Of a stretch of DNA of 64,000 nucleotides, positions 43,118-54,958 are shown one piece after another. Source of the stretch: Globodera rostochiensis (taxonomy: Eukaryota > Nematoda > Chromadorea > Rhabditida > Heteroderidae); the NCBI GenBank assembly GCA_018350325.1, contig JAEVLN010000007.1, forward strand, positions 3,887,804 through 3,951,803, written 5' to 3'. Each line of letters opens with the position of its first letter. Position 1 is the stretch's first letter. The notes beneath the pieces are model-generated. The model saw nothing but the letters and a program-made list of their open reading frames with translations. It did not search any database and was not told the origin of the DNA. The translations under genes were made by a program, and so were the position numbers.

Positions 43118-46100
43118 TCAGCCATCTCTTCGCACTGCTTCGCTGCTATTGTCTATCAACGTGCCGTTGCGCTGCTCCTCGTACTGCTTCGACATGTGCG
43201 CTTGTTCATCTCCGACCACCATCGGCTTCTTCTTCTGCTGTTCTTCGCGATATTTGGACTTGCCACCGCCGAACACGTACGCATGGAGGAAGAAGTTGAT
43301 GAACAGTATCAAATATGACACTGTATTAAAATTAAAAAATTTTGAGAAATCTACAGTATATACAAGAACGGAGTCTTCGGCTTACTGTACATTTATTACT
43401 CACTCCACCAACAAAACTAAAGTAAAAAATATTGGGTCGAGACCGGTACCGAGTCGGGTTCCGACCCCCAAAAAGCCCGGGTTTTCAGTCTATAATAAGA
43501 ACGCCAAGCCATCATTGTTCGCCAAATCAAATGCTACAGTATTTGTAGTTTCATGAAAATCATTCCGCTACCGTAATCCGGTGTGTTTTTAAAAGTTACT
43601 ACAGTATTTGTAGTTTCATGAAAATCATTCCGCTACCGTAATCCGGTGTTTTTAAAAGTTACTACAGTATTTGTAGTTTCATGAAAATCATTCCGCTACC
43701 GTAATCCGGTGTTTTTAAAAGTTACTACAGTATTTGTAGTTTCATGAAAATCATTCCGCTACCGTAATCCGGTGTGTTTTTAAAAGTTACTACAGTATTT
43801 GTAGTTTCATGAAAATCATTCCGCTACCGTAATCCGGTGTTTTTAAAAGTTACTACAGTATTTGTAGTTTCATGAAAATCATTCCGCTACCGTAATCCGG
43901 TGTGTTTTTAAAAGTTACTACAGTATTTGTAGTTTCATGAAAATCATTCCGCTACCGTAATCCGGTGTGTTTTTAAAAGTTACTACAGTATTTGTAGTTT
44001 CATGAAAATCATTCCGCTACCGTAATCCGGTGTTTTTAAAAGTTACTACAGTATTTGTAGTTTCATGAAAATCATTCCGCTACCGTAATCCGGTGTTTTT
44101 AAAAGTTACTACAGTATTTGTAGTTTCATGAAAATCATTCCGCTACCGTAATCCGGTGTTTTTAAAAGTTACTACAGTATTTGTAGTTTCATGAAAATCA
44201 TTCCGCTACCGTAATCCGGTGTGTTTTTAAAAGTTACTACAGTATTTGTAGTTTCATGAAAATCATTCCGCTACCGTAATCCGGTGTTTTTAAAAGTTAC
44301 TACAGTATTTGTAGTTTCATGAAAATCATTCCGCTACCGTAATCCGGTGTGTTTTTAAAAGTTACTACAGTATTTGTAGTTTCATGAAAATCATTCCGCT
44401 ACCGTAATCCGGTGTGTTTTTAAAAGTTACTACAGTATTTGTAGTTTCATGAAAATCATTCCGCTACCGTAATCCGGGTAAAAGTTTAACAAAATTTGCA
44501 CGCTTACCGTCCATCGCGACCGCAAATGTGAACACGCGCGAGTCCAAGTCACAGCTAACCTTAAAAATTGCGGGAAAATTTAAATTTAAAAAAAGAAGAA
44601 AAATTTCAAAAAAACAAAAACAAACATTGTCCACGAACACAATCCAGCCAAGATGGCAAAGAATGGCCACCGAAATGATGAATTGCCAAATTTGGATGGT
44701 CGTCACAAATTTGGCGACGGGGCCTAGACAAATGGGAAAATTTTATTTTCGCTCTTTAAAATGTTAATTTTAATTATCTGAATCTCAAATATTGACATTT
44801 TAAAATTATTTTCCATTGTAAAAACAATTTTTTTATTAAAATTCGTTTTTAATATTAATTAAATAGGGTTCGGCCCCGCCCTTTAAAATTATTTGCCCTT
44901 ATAAAAAACAATTTTTTTTAAATTTGTTTTTTAATATTAATTTAAATAGGGTTTGGCCCCGCTCCCGACACCTTTTCAAAATCACAAATATAAAAATGCC
45001 ATATTTTTGAATCTTACCGGGCACTCGGATTTTCATAGACCGCATGAAGTAGTACTGTAAAATAAAGGTTAAGGGCATGTACTGTATAAATATTATTCGT
45101 TAGTACGTTCCGATTGCCGGCTTTTTTGGGTCGGAATTCCGATTTCCGGAAAATTTTGAGACCCCGGAATTCCGATTCCCGATTTTCCGAAAAATTTTAA
45201 GGCCTCGGAATTCCGACTTCCGAAATTTTTTGTGGTCGTCGGCTTCCATCCCTGGCACGTACCAGTGTTTTAACCCAGTAAACCAACCCCCATGACAACT
45301 TACCGAGTACATGTAGGAGTGCACAAAAAAGTTCAGATAAATGCCCCATCGGTTGAAGGCGGGCATGATCGGGTAGGAGTAGTAGGCGTACACCATGGTC
45401 AAAATGTGGTGGTACCAGTGCAGGAATAGCAGTGGCCGTTTCCGAAGCACCTGACAAATTCGGATCAATAAAGTGAATTGATCGATTGATCGGCCCAAAT
45501 TCGGATCAATAAAGTGAATTGATCGACTGATCGATCAGCCAGCCTTCAAAATTGTCTGTGATGGTAAAAGCTCTGGAAAAACTAATAATTCAAAACAAAA
45601 AATGTAACAAAGATTGCACCCAAACTGATCCTTGCTGATCAGTCGTAAGAGATCGAAAAAAACTGATCAGATTAGATTACTGCGGGAATGCCCCAAAATA
45701 ATTACAGAATTTTCATTGATTGTTGCTGCACACAAAATCATTCAATACTAGAGCACACGGACTTACGAATCGATCGTGATTTCGATCAAGAATCTCGAAA
45801 GATCCCGAATCTTGCAAAAACTCGAGAGAAAAAAGTTCATCAATCACAAGATTCGTTCGAAATCACTAAAAAATCTCCAAAAAATTTCGGGTCAAATTTC
45901 GTTGACAGCGAATTGATCGAGATCGATCGTCCGGCGGGGGGGGGGGGCTCTATTCACAACCCTGGCATTTTTTAATTAAAATCATATAGAACTTATTATA
46001 CATATAAAACAGTACCAGAAATACGGTGTCGACCAGTTCAAACTAAAAAACAAAAAAATATGTACATATTTGAAAAACAATTGTGCATTTTTCTTAATTT

Positions 46101-47345
46101 AAAAAACTTGGGACGAACGGATGGACAGACTGACCATTTTGCTGGTGATGAACAACCACACCCAGTAGCCGGTGGTGCCCCCCGTGTAATCGTGCACATG
46201 ACAATAGGAGCCTTTTAATAAAAAAAAATATAATATATTTTTGTTGTTTTTACAACATTATACTAAAAGCATTTCAAATTCATTAATTAATAAACAAATG
46301 GACAATATAAACACTTTGAAAGCCGTGGTTCCAAAGCGTGGAGAAGAATTCGGGCGTCAATTTCATGCTGCCAACGGTGGAAAAGATGGCCAAAAACAGA
46401 TTCCACGCATTCAACGGAATGAACAGTGAAAAGGGCGGCCGATTGCGCATCAAAAACTGCGTGCCGAACACAACCAGCACGTAGGCAATGGAAACCTTGG
46501 CATTTTTTATTTATTTTTAAGCATTCAAAATTAATAATTGGTTATTGTTTGGGCATTAGATTTGATCATTTTGCAACTGATTTGATCATTGTTTAAGTAA
46601 TCAATCATTTTCCAACTGATTTGATCATTTTCCAACTGAGTTGATCATTTTTTTGATCATTTTCCAAGTGATTTGATCATTTTTCTGATCATGGAAAAAA
46701 AACCGCGCGGGTCCAATTTTGTTACATAAAAAATTTGTCTGTTACAAAATAATCAATTAGTCAAAAAAAAGTATGTCAATGAAACCGGTTATAAACCGGT
46801 ATACCCCCCCCCCCGGTTTTTGCCCAAAAAAGTTTGGTTTTTTTAGAGGAAACTTCTCCATTTTTATTGTTTTAAGGTATTCAAAAGCACAATTTTTTTG
46901 AGAAAAAAATTTTTTTTTGAAGAGTTTAACGAAATTGTTAAGAAAACTGGTCCAAAAATGAGTAATTTTGCAAAACAAAAGCCCCCCCCCCCTATGGTGT
47001 TTTTTTCCTCAAATTTCATTAACGCCGGTTTGGGTACCCCCCCCCCCCCCCGACTTACGGTTAACCGGGATTTTTTTGCAAATTTTTACCAAAATCCCCG
47101 TGAGCGTTTAACAGGTACTAGCCAAGCACCCTAGAAACCCTAGAAAAACACTCTGATCAAACTTTTGTGAAATTTTTTTGTTAAAGTTTTTTTACCTGTA
47201 AAGTGAGTGGAAAACGGTCGTTCATCCACTGCTTTGCTTCAGCCTCCGGAAATTCGGGAGCCGTCAAAATGTGCATAAATTTTTTGGTGTCAAATGGCAC
47301 CGGTTTGGAGACATTTTGCCAAAAGGAGGCGTGCGAATTGGCCAT
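43118..47345 (-). CDS. ELO-family very-long-chain fatty acid elongase
   Basis: Nine exons join in frame (47345-47196, 46495-46315, 46211-46135, 46042-46016, 45450-45304, 45054-45018, 44723-44626, 44559-44508, 43320-43118), giving about 323 aa. The diagnostic run is FELVDTVFL|VLRKRPLLFLHWYHH, with the HxxHH box as HWYHH, then several membrane spans including YLILFINFFLHAYVFGGGK. The C-terminus is long, charged and Gln-rich (EEQQKKKPM). The enzyme condenses malonyl-CoA with a long acyl-CoA in the ER membrane. One exon is only 27 bp (46042-46016). The last intron holds a satellite (43533-44478) and another intron a CCGGAATTCCG repeat. The subtype (elo-1 to elo-9) is not assigned. Confidence 0.92.
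43533..44478. repeat. 63/65-bp satellite in the ELO intron
   Basis: About 15 near-identical copies of ttactacagtatttgtagtt + tcatgaaaatcattccgcta + ccgtaatccggtgtgttttt + aaaag. Unit length alternates irregularly between 63 and 65 bp because of gtgttttt versus gtgtgttttt. It lies wholly inside the last intron (43321-44507) and contains the short palindrome CTACAGTATTTGTAG. Confidence 0.95.
45125..45262. repeat. CCGGAATTCCG repeat, relative of the collagen-intron minisatellite
   Basis: Copies of tcggaattccgatttccgga with aaattttgagaccc, ending in GGTCGTCGGCTTCCATCCCT. That boundary matches the one at 12945-12967. It is intronic in the ELO gene. Confidence 0.75.
45749..45951. mobile_element. 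TAGAG-family MITE in an ELO intron
   Basis: It starts TAGAGCACACGGACT, ends GGGGCTCTA, and has a TCGATC/TCGAGA interior with a G run. The flanks TTCAATAC and TTCACAAC agree at 6 of 8 positions. Confidence 0.6.
46540..46690. repeat. TTGATCATTTTCCAACTGA minisatellite in an ELO intron
   Basis: About six imperfect copies of ttgatcattttccaactgat (20-21 bp). Confidence 0.75.
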
Positions 47346-49040
47346 TTCTTTTTCAAAAATCAAAAACTGCTAAAATTTTGAATAAACAAAAGTTTTTTTT
47401 TACAAAATATACAAACATTTTTGAAATTTGCAATAAAAAAGGTTAAGCATGAACAGCGAGCGCTTAAAAGTAAAGTTGAGCCCAGACCGATCGAGAATCT
47501 CGTTGTCGGGATTTCGATCATTGGACGAAATCGCCGAGAATTTAATCGGGATTTTCAAGTGATATCGAACGAATCTCGATGTCCTCAAATCCGGGGCTCT
47601 AAATTTAAAGTAAAGGTAGTGGGTGGGGTAAAGTCCAAAAAATCTTTCTTTAAATATTCGTGAAAGAGCAATTCGGTCAAATCTAGCAAATTTTGTGTTA
47701 ATTTTCTAAATTTTTTTTAGAAAATTTTTAGCCATTTGCTTGCCCATTCTGCAGTCTCAAAACGAGTTTAAAACAGCGGGGGGAGGGATTTTAAAGGGTG
47801 TGCATTTGCGTCGAAATGCATTTTTAAAAAAATACACAAAATTTGTTGACTTTTTTTGCCCCAAAAATGGATGGGTGAACTTTTTGAACCGTTTTTAATG
47901 TCTGCAGAAAGGCGGGGGGGGGGGGGGGGGAAGGGAGGCGGGTGCAAAGATCGTTCGTCCTTTTTGTTGATGAAAATGGAGAGAATGGAAATTAAATAAA
48001 TTTTTGGGTGATGAAGAGAGAACGAACAAACGAAAACGGTCGTTGTGCTCCCTCAGAGCGTCGTCGTACCGGCGCTGCTGCTGCTGCTGTTGTTCACACA
48101 GAACATTCAATGTAATATATATAAATATTTGACGGGGGGGGGACGTTTTGATGAATGACGGGGGGAGGAGGGGGGGGGGGGGGGGGGGGGAGAGCAGAAC
48201 AGTGAACCGAACGAACACTCTTCTGAAAAATGATTAGAGCGCGTATTTTTGTGTGAGGCGATCGGTGGTCGGTCGGGCCCGTTTATTATCACACATTTTC
48301 ATTATAAATACCTTACACAGAGAGCAGCAATCACGCCATTCCATTATATACACTCATCTCTTAACTGATGGGCCGACAACGACCGATGGAGATGAAGGAC
48401 GGAAAGGGCGGGGGACGGACGGGGGGACGGGGGGGGGGGACACAATCTGTGTGGGTATGCAAAAAAAAGTGAGCAGCCGCAGAATGGGGACTGGACGACA
48501 ACACAATGAAACAGTGAATGTTGTGTAATTGTGGCACGGGAATGCCAAAAAAACGATAGAATTGTGGGAATCGGAATGCCAAAAAAACGATAGAATTGTG
48601 GGAATGGGAATGCCAAGATGGAATTGTGGGAATGGGAATGCCAAAAAAACGATAGAATTGTGGGAATCGGAATGCCAAAAAAACGATATATGTAGAATTG
48701 TGGGAATCGGAATGCCAAGATGGAATTGTGGGAATGGGGAATGCCAAAAAAACGATAGAATTGTGGCATGGGAATGCCAAAAAACGATTAGAATTGTGGC
48801 ATGGCAATGCCAAAAAAAAACGAATATGGAATTGTGGGAACGGGAATGCGAAGATGGAATTGCGGGAATGGGAATGCCAAAAAAACGATAGAATTGTGGG
48901 AATGGGAATGCCAAAAACGATAATTCTTTTACGAACATGTAAATTTTACACTGATAATATATGAGGAATAATGAATGAATGGATGCGTGAGTGCCGGCGC
49001 CCTTTCTCGGATCCGGACAGTTGGGCGCCGAGGTGGCGTG
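47346..49040. other. Intergenic upstream of ELO; MITE, G runs, no gene seen
   Basis: It includes a degenerate TAGAG-family element at about 47475-47602, long G homopolymers (around 47916-47930 and 48163-48190), and the minisatellite at 48530-48930. No gene is recognised. Confidence 0.5.
48530..48930. repeat. GAATTGTGGGAATGGGAATGCC minisatellite (unit given in part)
   Basis: About eleven diverged copies of a unit of roughly 34 bp, gaattgtgggaatgggaatg + ccaaaaaaacgata. Long frames run across it on both strands and are artefacts of the repeat. Confidence 0.9.
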
Positions 49041-49375
49041 GGGTTTTCTGGACATAAAAAAAAGAAATTTGCGTAAAAATTACACCATTCTGAGCGGGCG
49101 GGAAGAATAGAGGGGGGCAGAGAACGAACTGGCCAACACATAAATGCGCAAATGCATATAAATCGATCAATCAATTTAGTGCGAAAATTAAAAATATATT
49201 TTAATTATATTTCGATTAGTTCAAGCGTCTTCACAGCATTTTTTGTCTGCTTAATCGCTGATCGATCTGATCCAAAAACATGGGGCTTCTGTTCGTCAAA
49301 AATTATTGAAACGTTTACTGTTGTTGTTGCTGATTTGCTTGCTATTGATGGACCTTAACAACAAATTTTAAGCAA
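49040..49375. repeat. Partial duplicate of the 3' flank of the MRCK gene
   Basis: GGACATAAAAAA, ACACCATTCTGAGCGGGCGG, GCGCAAATGCA, CAAAAACATGGGG and the CTGTTGTTGCTGAT stretch match 56125-56700 in order. The terminal coding exon of that gene is missing here, so this is a decayed segmental copy. Confidence 0.75.
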
Positions 49376-49784
49376 TTTAAACGGTTAAGAATAATACAAA
49401 AATGCATCTTTGTTCAATTTAACGTAATACAAAAACGGAAAGCATACTAATGGAGCTTTTTACTTTTTAATTTAATTCTTTATTAAAATTATGCATATAA
49501 TGAGTGGCCCCGGTCATCCCACCGCACACTTTACTACTACTGCCGGCAATGTTTGTAGAGTGGGGCGAGCCGCGCATTGGGGGTTGGCTTTCTTGACACT
49601 TTTGTTCAAAATTTTGGAAATTTGATGGACGGGGGATGATCCGACCGATGATCCTATGAAAAGATCTGATCCGGTCAATCGGATTAATCAACCATGTGCA
49701 AAACGCGCCTAAAACCGGGGCAAACAGCGATGGAGCATGAAACAAACGTCATCTTCACATTCTTACCCACAATGCCTTCAAATT

Positions 49785-49931
49785 AGAACCCGGACTAAAG
49801 GACCGATTGAGATTTCGATTTAAAAATCTCGTAAAATCTTGGTCGAGCCAAAATTTCTTCAATCGAGAATGTCGGAAAAATTTTGATCAGTACTAAAAAT
49901 CTCAATGAAAATCTCGATCGTCCGGTCTCTA
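49785..49931. mobile_element. hAT-like MITE, TAGAACCCGG / CCGGTCTCTA
   Basis: The termini are inverted and the interior is TCGATTTAAAAATCTCG-like. The flanks CTTCAAAT (49777-49784) and CTTCAGAT (49932-49939) agree at 7 of 8 positions. Confidence 0.75.
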
Positions 49932-49966
49932 CTTCAGATAAAGTCGATCAGCCACGACTTCCTTAC

Positions 49967-50054
49967 ATGGCGATCAGCAGGAGCACAGAGAAGTAGCTGA
50001 TCAGCGTGTTCAGCAGCTGCAACTTCAGCAAATACTTATATTTCAAAGACGGCA
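49967..50054 (-). other. Possible orphan exon encoding a membrane helix
   Basis: Between an acceptor-like AAAG (just above 50054) and a good donor AT|GTAAGG (49966) the minus strand reads KYKYLLKLQLLNTLISYFSV then LLLIAM, one hydrophobic helix. No neighbouring exon could be joined convincingly, so it may be a fragment of a lost gene. Confidence 0.3.
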
Positions 50055-50628
50055 CTTTGGCAAATCAATTTGTATGCACCAAAACTATTTTTTGTCACAA
50101 TTCCCAATTTTGTCATCGCCTGCGGTGACGAACGAACACCTGCTGGCCAAGAACGGCCCTGGGGGGAAAATTTGCGAGAGAATGGGCGGGGGTATATGGA
50201 ACGCCTAATCATCGATATTAACAATATTTGGAAGATGCTTCATTCTTTTCAACACATTTGGAGCAAAGAATAAAAAGTTTCCCCCCACAAAAGGCTAAAG
50301 GAATTTTTGCCTCCAATACCTAATCGAACATTTCTCTGATCAATTCGATTTCACAAATTTGGGCAAAAATTTTTGCGTGGAACGGTGTGTATATTTTCTA
50401 AATAATATTTACATATTAAAGAAAGTTTAGGGCAAAGGTTTTCGAGGGGGGGGTGGCTTTATTTCATTAAGCTTCAACCCATTAAAGCCCGCCCCATGAC
50501 ATTGCTTTGCTGCATTTTAGGCCGGATTTGGTGAAGAATGCCAAACGCAATGTTCCCCGCATTTGTTGCATATTTTTGAGGATAATAAAAAGTAATAAAG
50601 TTTTTTAGATAAAAAACTATAGACAAAA

Positions 50629-50912
50629 ATGTGCGCCGCACTTAAGGAAACCAACGACAAAATGTATGCACAGGGAAACAGCAAGTCAGAGGCAGAGAAA
50701 AGCGCAAGTGAGTAAAATTCAAAATGAATTTGTTTAAATTCGCTTTTCAAAAAATTTCTTTTATGCAAATAAAAAAAATTCAAATATATTTAAAAGCTTG
50801 GCTGTGGATTGCCCTGCTACTGGGGGCAATAACAGCATTACTGATTGCTGCTGCAGCTGGCGTATGGCTCCGCATGCGCAAAAGGCGCACTTATGAAGTA
50901 AATTGCATTTGA
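50629..50912 (+). CDS. Small single-pass membrane protein, 64 aa
   Basis: Exons 50629-50707 and 50797-50912 join in phase 1 (donor A|GTGAGT, acceptor AAAAG|CT). The protein starts MCAALKETNDKMYAQ, then has a TM helix (WIALLLGAITALLIAAAAGV) followed by the basic stop-transfer RMRKRR and a short tail. There is no signal peptide, so either a signal-anchor orientation or a missing upstream exon is possible. I do not recognise it. Confidence 0.5.
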
Positions 50913-51739
50913 ATTAAGGGCTACCGGTCTGAATCTCCCACGCTGGCTGGTTCAGTCCCGTACTGAAGCTAAGATTAAGCCTAACTTAGGTGATAAATAT
51001 AGCTAATTAATAATGTTTTAACAATTCCCAGAAAATTGAAGGCTTAAAAATTTTCACGTTTTTGACAAATTTTGCTACGCTTTTTCTACTTTTTAAACTC
51101 GTGTGTGCCACGTTTTGGAGTTTGCGGATGCCACCCCTGCTAAGATAGTGTCATTGATAAATCTGATGATTTATTCATGATCAGCGACCACAATAAGCCA
51201 TAAAGATTGTGGTTTTTGGTCGGGCTCTTGATCTGAGGCCCTTTCATAACATAAAAGTACCCAAAAGGTTTATTTTTTTAAAGCGTGGGTGTGGGTCACA
51301 GTGGGGGTGGGGGCAGCAACTCTGCTCATGGTGGTCACCTTCAAAATGTATAAATTTTTTTATATTTTTAAAAAATGATTAATTCTAAAAAATTGTTATC
51401 TGTTTAAGGTGAGCCTAAATGGCTTAAGGAATCAAGAGGGAGGCTTGCGGAGCGTGGATTGTGATGAAAAAGTTTGAAAAATTGCATTTTCAATTTCATG
51501 CAAAAAAACTTATATATTTCCATAAGATCGATTTCATTTTTTACAATTCTCTTTCCTTTCTGGAGCTCAAACGTCGATGATTTGATAACCGTTCATGGCA
51601 AAGATGTCATGGAAAATCGGCCCAATTCCTAAAAACTATAAAAAAAACATAGAACCGGTTGCATCACGGATACCATTGTAGAATGGCTGAATAATTTTTA
51701 TAATTATTTTTTGTTGTTGTTTAAATATGTATAAAATGT
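50913..51739. other. Intergenic, nothing recognised
   Basis: Low-complexity AT-rich DNA with a weak B-box-like GGTTCAGTCCC near 50948. It separates the small membrane gene from the retroelement. Confidence 0.45.
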
Positions 51740-54400
51740 GCGGCGTCGAGCCTTTCACAAGCAGCGAAGAGACACCTCCAAACGCTTTTTGTCACGGCAT
51801 GCAACTGACATCGGAAATCACAAATTTTTTCGAGAAACAGCCAGGTGAAGGAGAAGAAAGCGAAGAGTAAACATGTAGAGAAGCAAGTCGCGTGGGGAAA
51901 ATTTTGGTAGTCAAACTTGAGACGCAGGGTGTCGAGTCGGACGCGATGTTAGACGGGGGCGCGCAGAGCAGATATCCCTTATCGGAGCAAAGTTCGTTTA
52001 TGAACTCATCAAGAATCGAGGTTCGGCCTCCACATAACTAGTGCCCAATTCGGATTCGACCTTTTATTTGGGACTAATTCGCTAACAGAGTTGGGATTTC
52101 CCCTCTATGTATGTTTACGGTGAACATGGAAATGAACAAATTTGCAAAAGATCAAGGCATTGCGATGCTGCTCGAAATCATATTTTCCACAAAAATCAAA
52201 CAACGGACGACGCAATTGATTGAAGTTGAGGTCGGAACAGAATGGAAAGAAAGAACGTGATTATTCTCCGAGAAAGGGTGAGAGCAGCCTAAACGTCAAT
52301 ACAATCGGGAAGTGGAGAGAGGAAGAGTAGTCGCCCAATTGAGTAATTTGTCGTCTTCTCCGGAGGAAATCGAGGAAAGGACAATTATTGGATCGGTCAG
52401 GGCAGCGGAATCCGTTTGGGACGTGGACAATACACTTTTACCGGATAAAGCGCTTTCAACTCTAAGGCGAAATGATGAGGATGAGAACGAGGAACGATGG
52501 GCTATAAGAGGAAACGATTTCCAAAATTGTACCGGCACCCGAGAAGGACGAACTTCTAAATTTGGTTCGCGAATACGGAAACATTTTCGCCGTCTCAGAA
52601 GGAGAACTCAGTCAGACGAACTTAGTCAGCAATCAAATGGAAACCGGCAACGCTAAGCCGGTGAAATCCCGAGTACGGCCAGTTCCTTATGCATATAAAG
52701 AGAAAGTGTCCGGAATGGTCCAAGACTATATTTGCCGAAGAATAGATCGCCATGGGCTTCGTCGATAGTAATCGTCCCAAAAAAAGACGGCTCTCTCCGC
52801 TTTCTGTGGACTACAGGAGTCTAAATGCGGTCACAGTCAAAGACGCGTTCCCGTTGCCAAACATCGATAACACTCTGCTTGCATTGGGAGGCAAAAAAGT
52901 CTTCTCAACGTTGCAACATTCCAGAGGTTTATGACGAGGCTCTTTGACGGGTTTATAAACGAATTTGCAATCATTTACACTGACGACATATTAAGCGCGT
53001 CCGAGTCGTGGGAACAGCATAAAGAACATTTGCGCAGGATTTTCGACCGAATTCAAACAGCAGGGCTCCGACTGAAAGTCAGCAAATGCCGTTTTGCCGT
53101 GGAAGAATTGCCTTTTCTCGGCCACATTCTGACAACCGAGGGAATCAAAATGGACGCGGGAAAAGTGGAGCCAGTGATAAACCTACCAATTCCGACACCA
53201 AGGAAGCAGTTCCAGTCGCTCCTCTATTCCTTGCTTATTATCGCAAGTTTATTTATGGCTTTGGCACCACGGCCGCTCCACTCTATCAGCTGTTGAAAAA
53301 AGACACCAAATTTTTCATCGGCGACATCGAAAGAAAGCAATCGATGGTTTGCAGAATAAAATTGTGGATGACGTAGTCTTGCACATCCCGAACTTTAAGG
53401 CGGCAAAAACGAACCATTGCGACTTTATGATTCTCACTGACGCAAGCAAAATCGGCGTTGCAGCAGTACTATGCCAGCCGGACGAAATGGGAAACACCCG
53501 CCCAATTTACTTCGCATCACATCAGTGTAATCGCCAAAACTACTGCCCGACAGAGCTGGAAGCACTCGCTGTTTGCTTTGGAACCAAAAAATTTGCACAG
53601 TTCATCACGATCATGCCGACTAGAATTTTACGATCATCGCGCATTGGTCCCGAGTTTAAAAATAAAACGGAAACGGGGAACAGTCGAGTTGACAAGTGGT
53701 TGATGGAATTGAATGCAAAATTCATTCTGCAAGTCGAATATCATCCGGGAAATGCAACGTGATAGCCGATGTTCTTTCCCGATCACTGGCGCTAAAATGC
53801 CTCGAACCGCCTTCCGAGAGGGAAAAAGCTGTTGTCGGCCTAATCAGACAACTCAGCGCGGAACCAGCACCAATGGAAGAAGATAATCGAAAAGAATGGA
53901 TTAGAATTGTCTACGAATTCCTGACGACGAAAGTGCCACAACGCTTTAGAGAAAAGCTAATCAGAGAACGGTCATTCAGGCATTTGCGCGGGTCACATGA
54001 GTGGGAAAAAATTTTCTCCAACCGCCGAGCAATTTTTTTGGCCTAACATGTATTCGGACAGTATTAAAGCAATCCAGCGATGCCGAATTTGCGCACATAC
54101 ACGCAACCCAAGAGGAAATGAGCCTCCAATGAAAATTGTGTAAACGTCCGGGCCATTGGAGCACGTACGCCTTGATATTTTGTCGATAGGACCAGCCCAT
54201 TCGACGCATAGATATATTTTAGTGGCGGTCGACCACTTCTCCAAATATTTGGTGGCCACACCGATATCAAACAAAAGTGCGGAAACAATCGCGCGCGAAT
54301 TTGTGAAAAATGTTATCCTTCTTTTGGGGTATGCTTTTTGCCTGAAGAATTTTTGTTTTTTGGTAAAAAAAATTTTTACCGTCGCGCAACTCTATCCAGT
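51740..54400 (+). mobile_element. Decayed Ty3/gypsy-type LTR retrotransposon, pol remnant
   Basis: Pieces of pol lie in order on the plus strand in shifting frames. The reverse transcriptase N-part (52770-52920) has VDYRSLNAVTVKDAFPLP; its C-part (52930-53230) has the catalytic YTDD and FLGHILTTEGIKMD. RNase H (53420-53600) has the LTDAS and TELEALAV blocks. Integrase core (54150-54330) follows a Cys-pair region near 54080. The RT lacks the segment between its first catalytic Asp block and the ATFQ-like block near 52915, an internal deletion at a frameshift. Several further frameshifts and stops are present. No LTRs, primer site or intact gag-protease were found; 51740-52650 is assigned only by position. 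Order RT-RNaseH-IN supports Ty3/gypsy. Confidence 0.82.
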
Positions 54401-54411
54401 GCGTCGTTGCT

Positions 54412-54958
54412 GCCTATCTGATCAAACGGCTCGTCGGCGATTGCTGCTCTGACCCGGGCGCGCAACTGGGACGGCTTAACTCTGGGGTTTTCTTTGACGA
54501 TTTTTTTGAGATGAGTCTGCGAGCTTCCGCGGCCTGATGCTCAAACACACTGCAGTGGTTGTGCGCTTTCGATCCCATGCGACCCAACAAATAATGGTTT
54601 TCATCGTCCAAATACGCGGTGGCTGGGCAGGTTGATTGAGTGCAAATGAACCATTTATTTTTGTTCCTGGTGAATTTGTGCCCTAAATTCTGGAATAAAT
54701 ACACGATGGTATTTTGTTCAATAAACCTTCGTGCCAGAGACATAAGGTGCCCTTCTGCGTTGTTCCTCGTTCAAATTTCACCGGCGCTCTGTTCTCTTCA
54801 TCACTTGATGAAAGTACGTCAGCCTCAGGTGTGGCAGGACATACTTCTGACTCCTGCACGGTTGCTCTCTCCTCCGCTGAAATGCTGTCTTCAGCTGCAG
54901 AAATTCGTGGACGCTTTTTAAAGTTCAAATTTCTCCGCTGTTCTCTTGTAGTCGGCAT
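54412..54958 (-). pseudogene. FLYWCH-type zinc-finger gene, frameshifted
   Basis: The start MPTTREQRRNLNFKKRPR begins a basic then acidic Ser-rich N-terminus. After about 54765 the frame changes and the downstream frame carries the FLYWCH-like core: GHKFTRNKNKW, C-x4-C (ICTQSTCPATAYL) and HNHC. It ends in a basic Ser/Pro tail (54414). FLYWCH domains bind DNA or proteins and are often found in transposon-linked genes. Either a one-base frameshift or an unseen intron separates the halves. It lies directly against the retroelement on the opposite strand. Confidence 0.6.

Noticed and set aside
43533..44478. CRISPR-like array
   Set aside because: The whole 63/65-bp unit is conserved, with no unique spacers, and it lies in a eukaryotic intron.
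48344..49055. 233-codon minus-strand frame rich in Phe, Ile and Pro
   Set aside because: It is the translation of the roughly 34-bp minisatellite; plus-strand frames are equally open.
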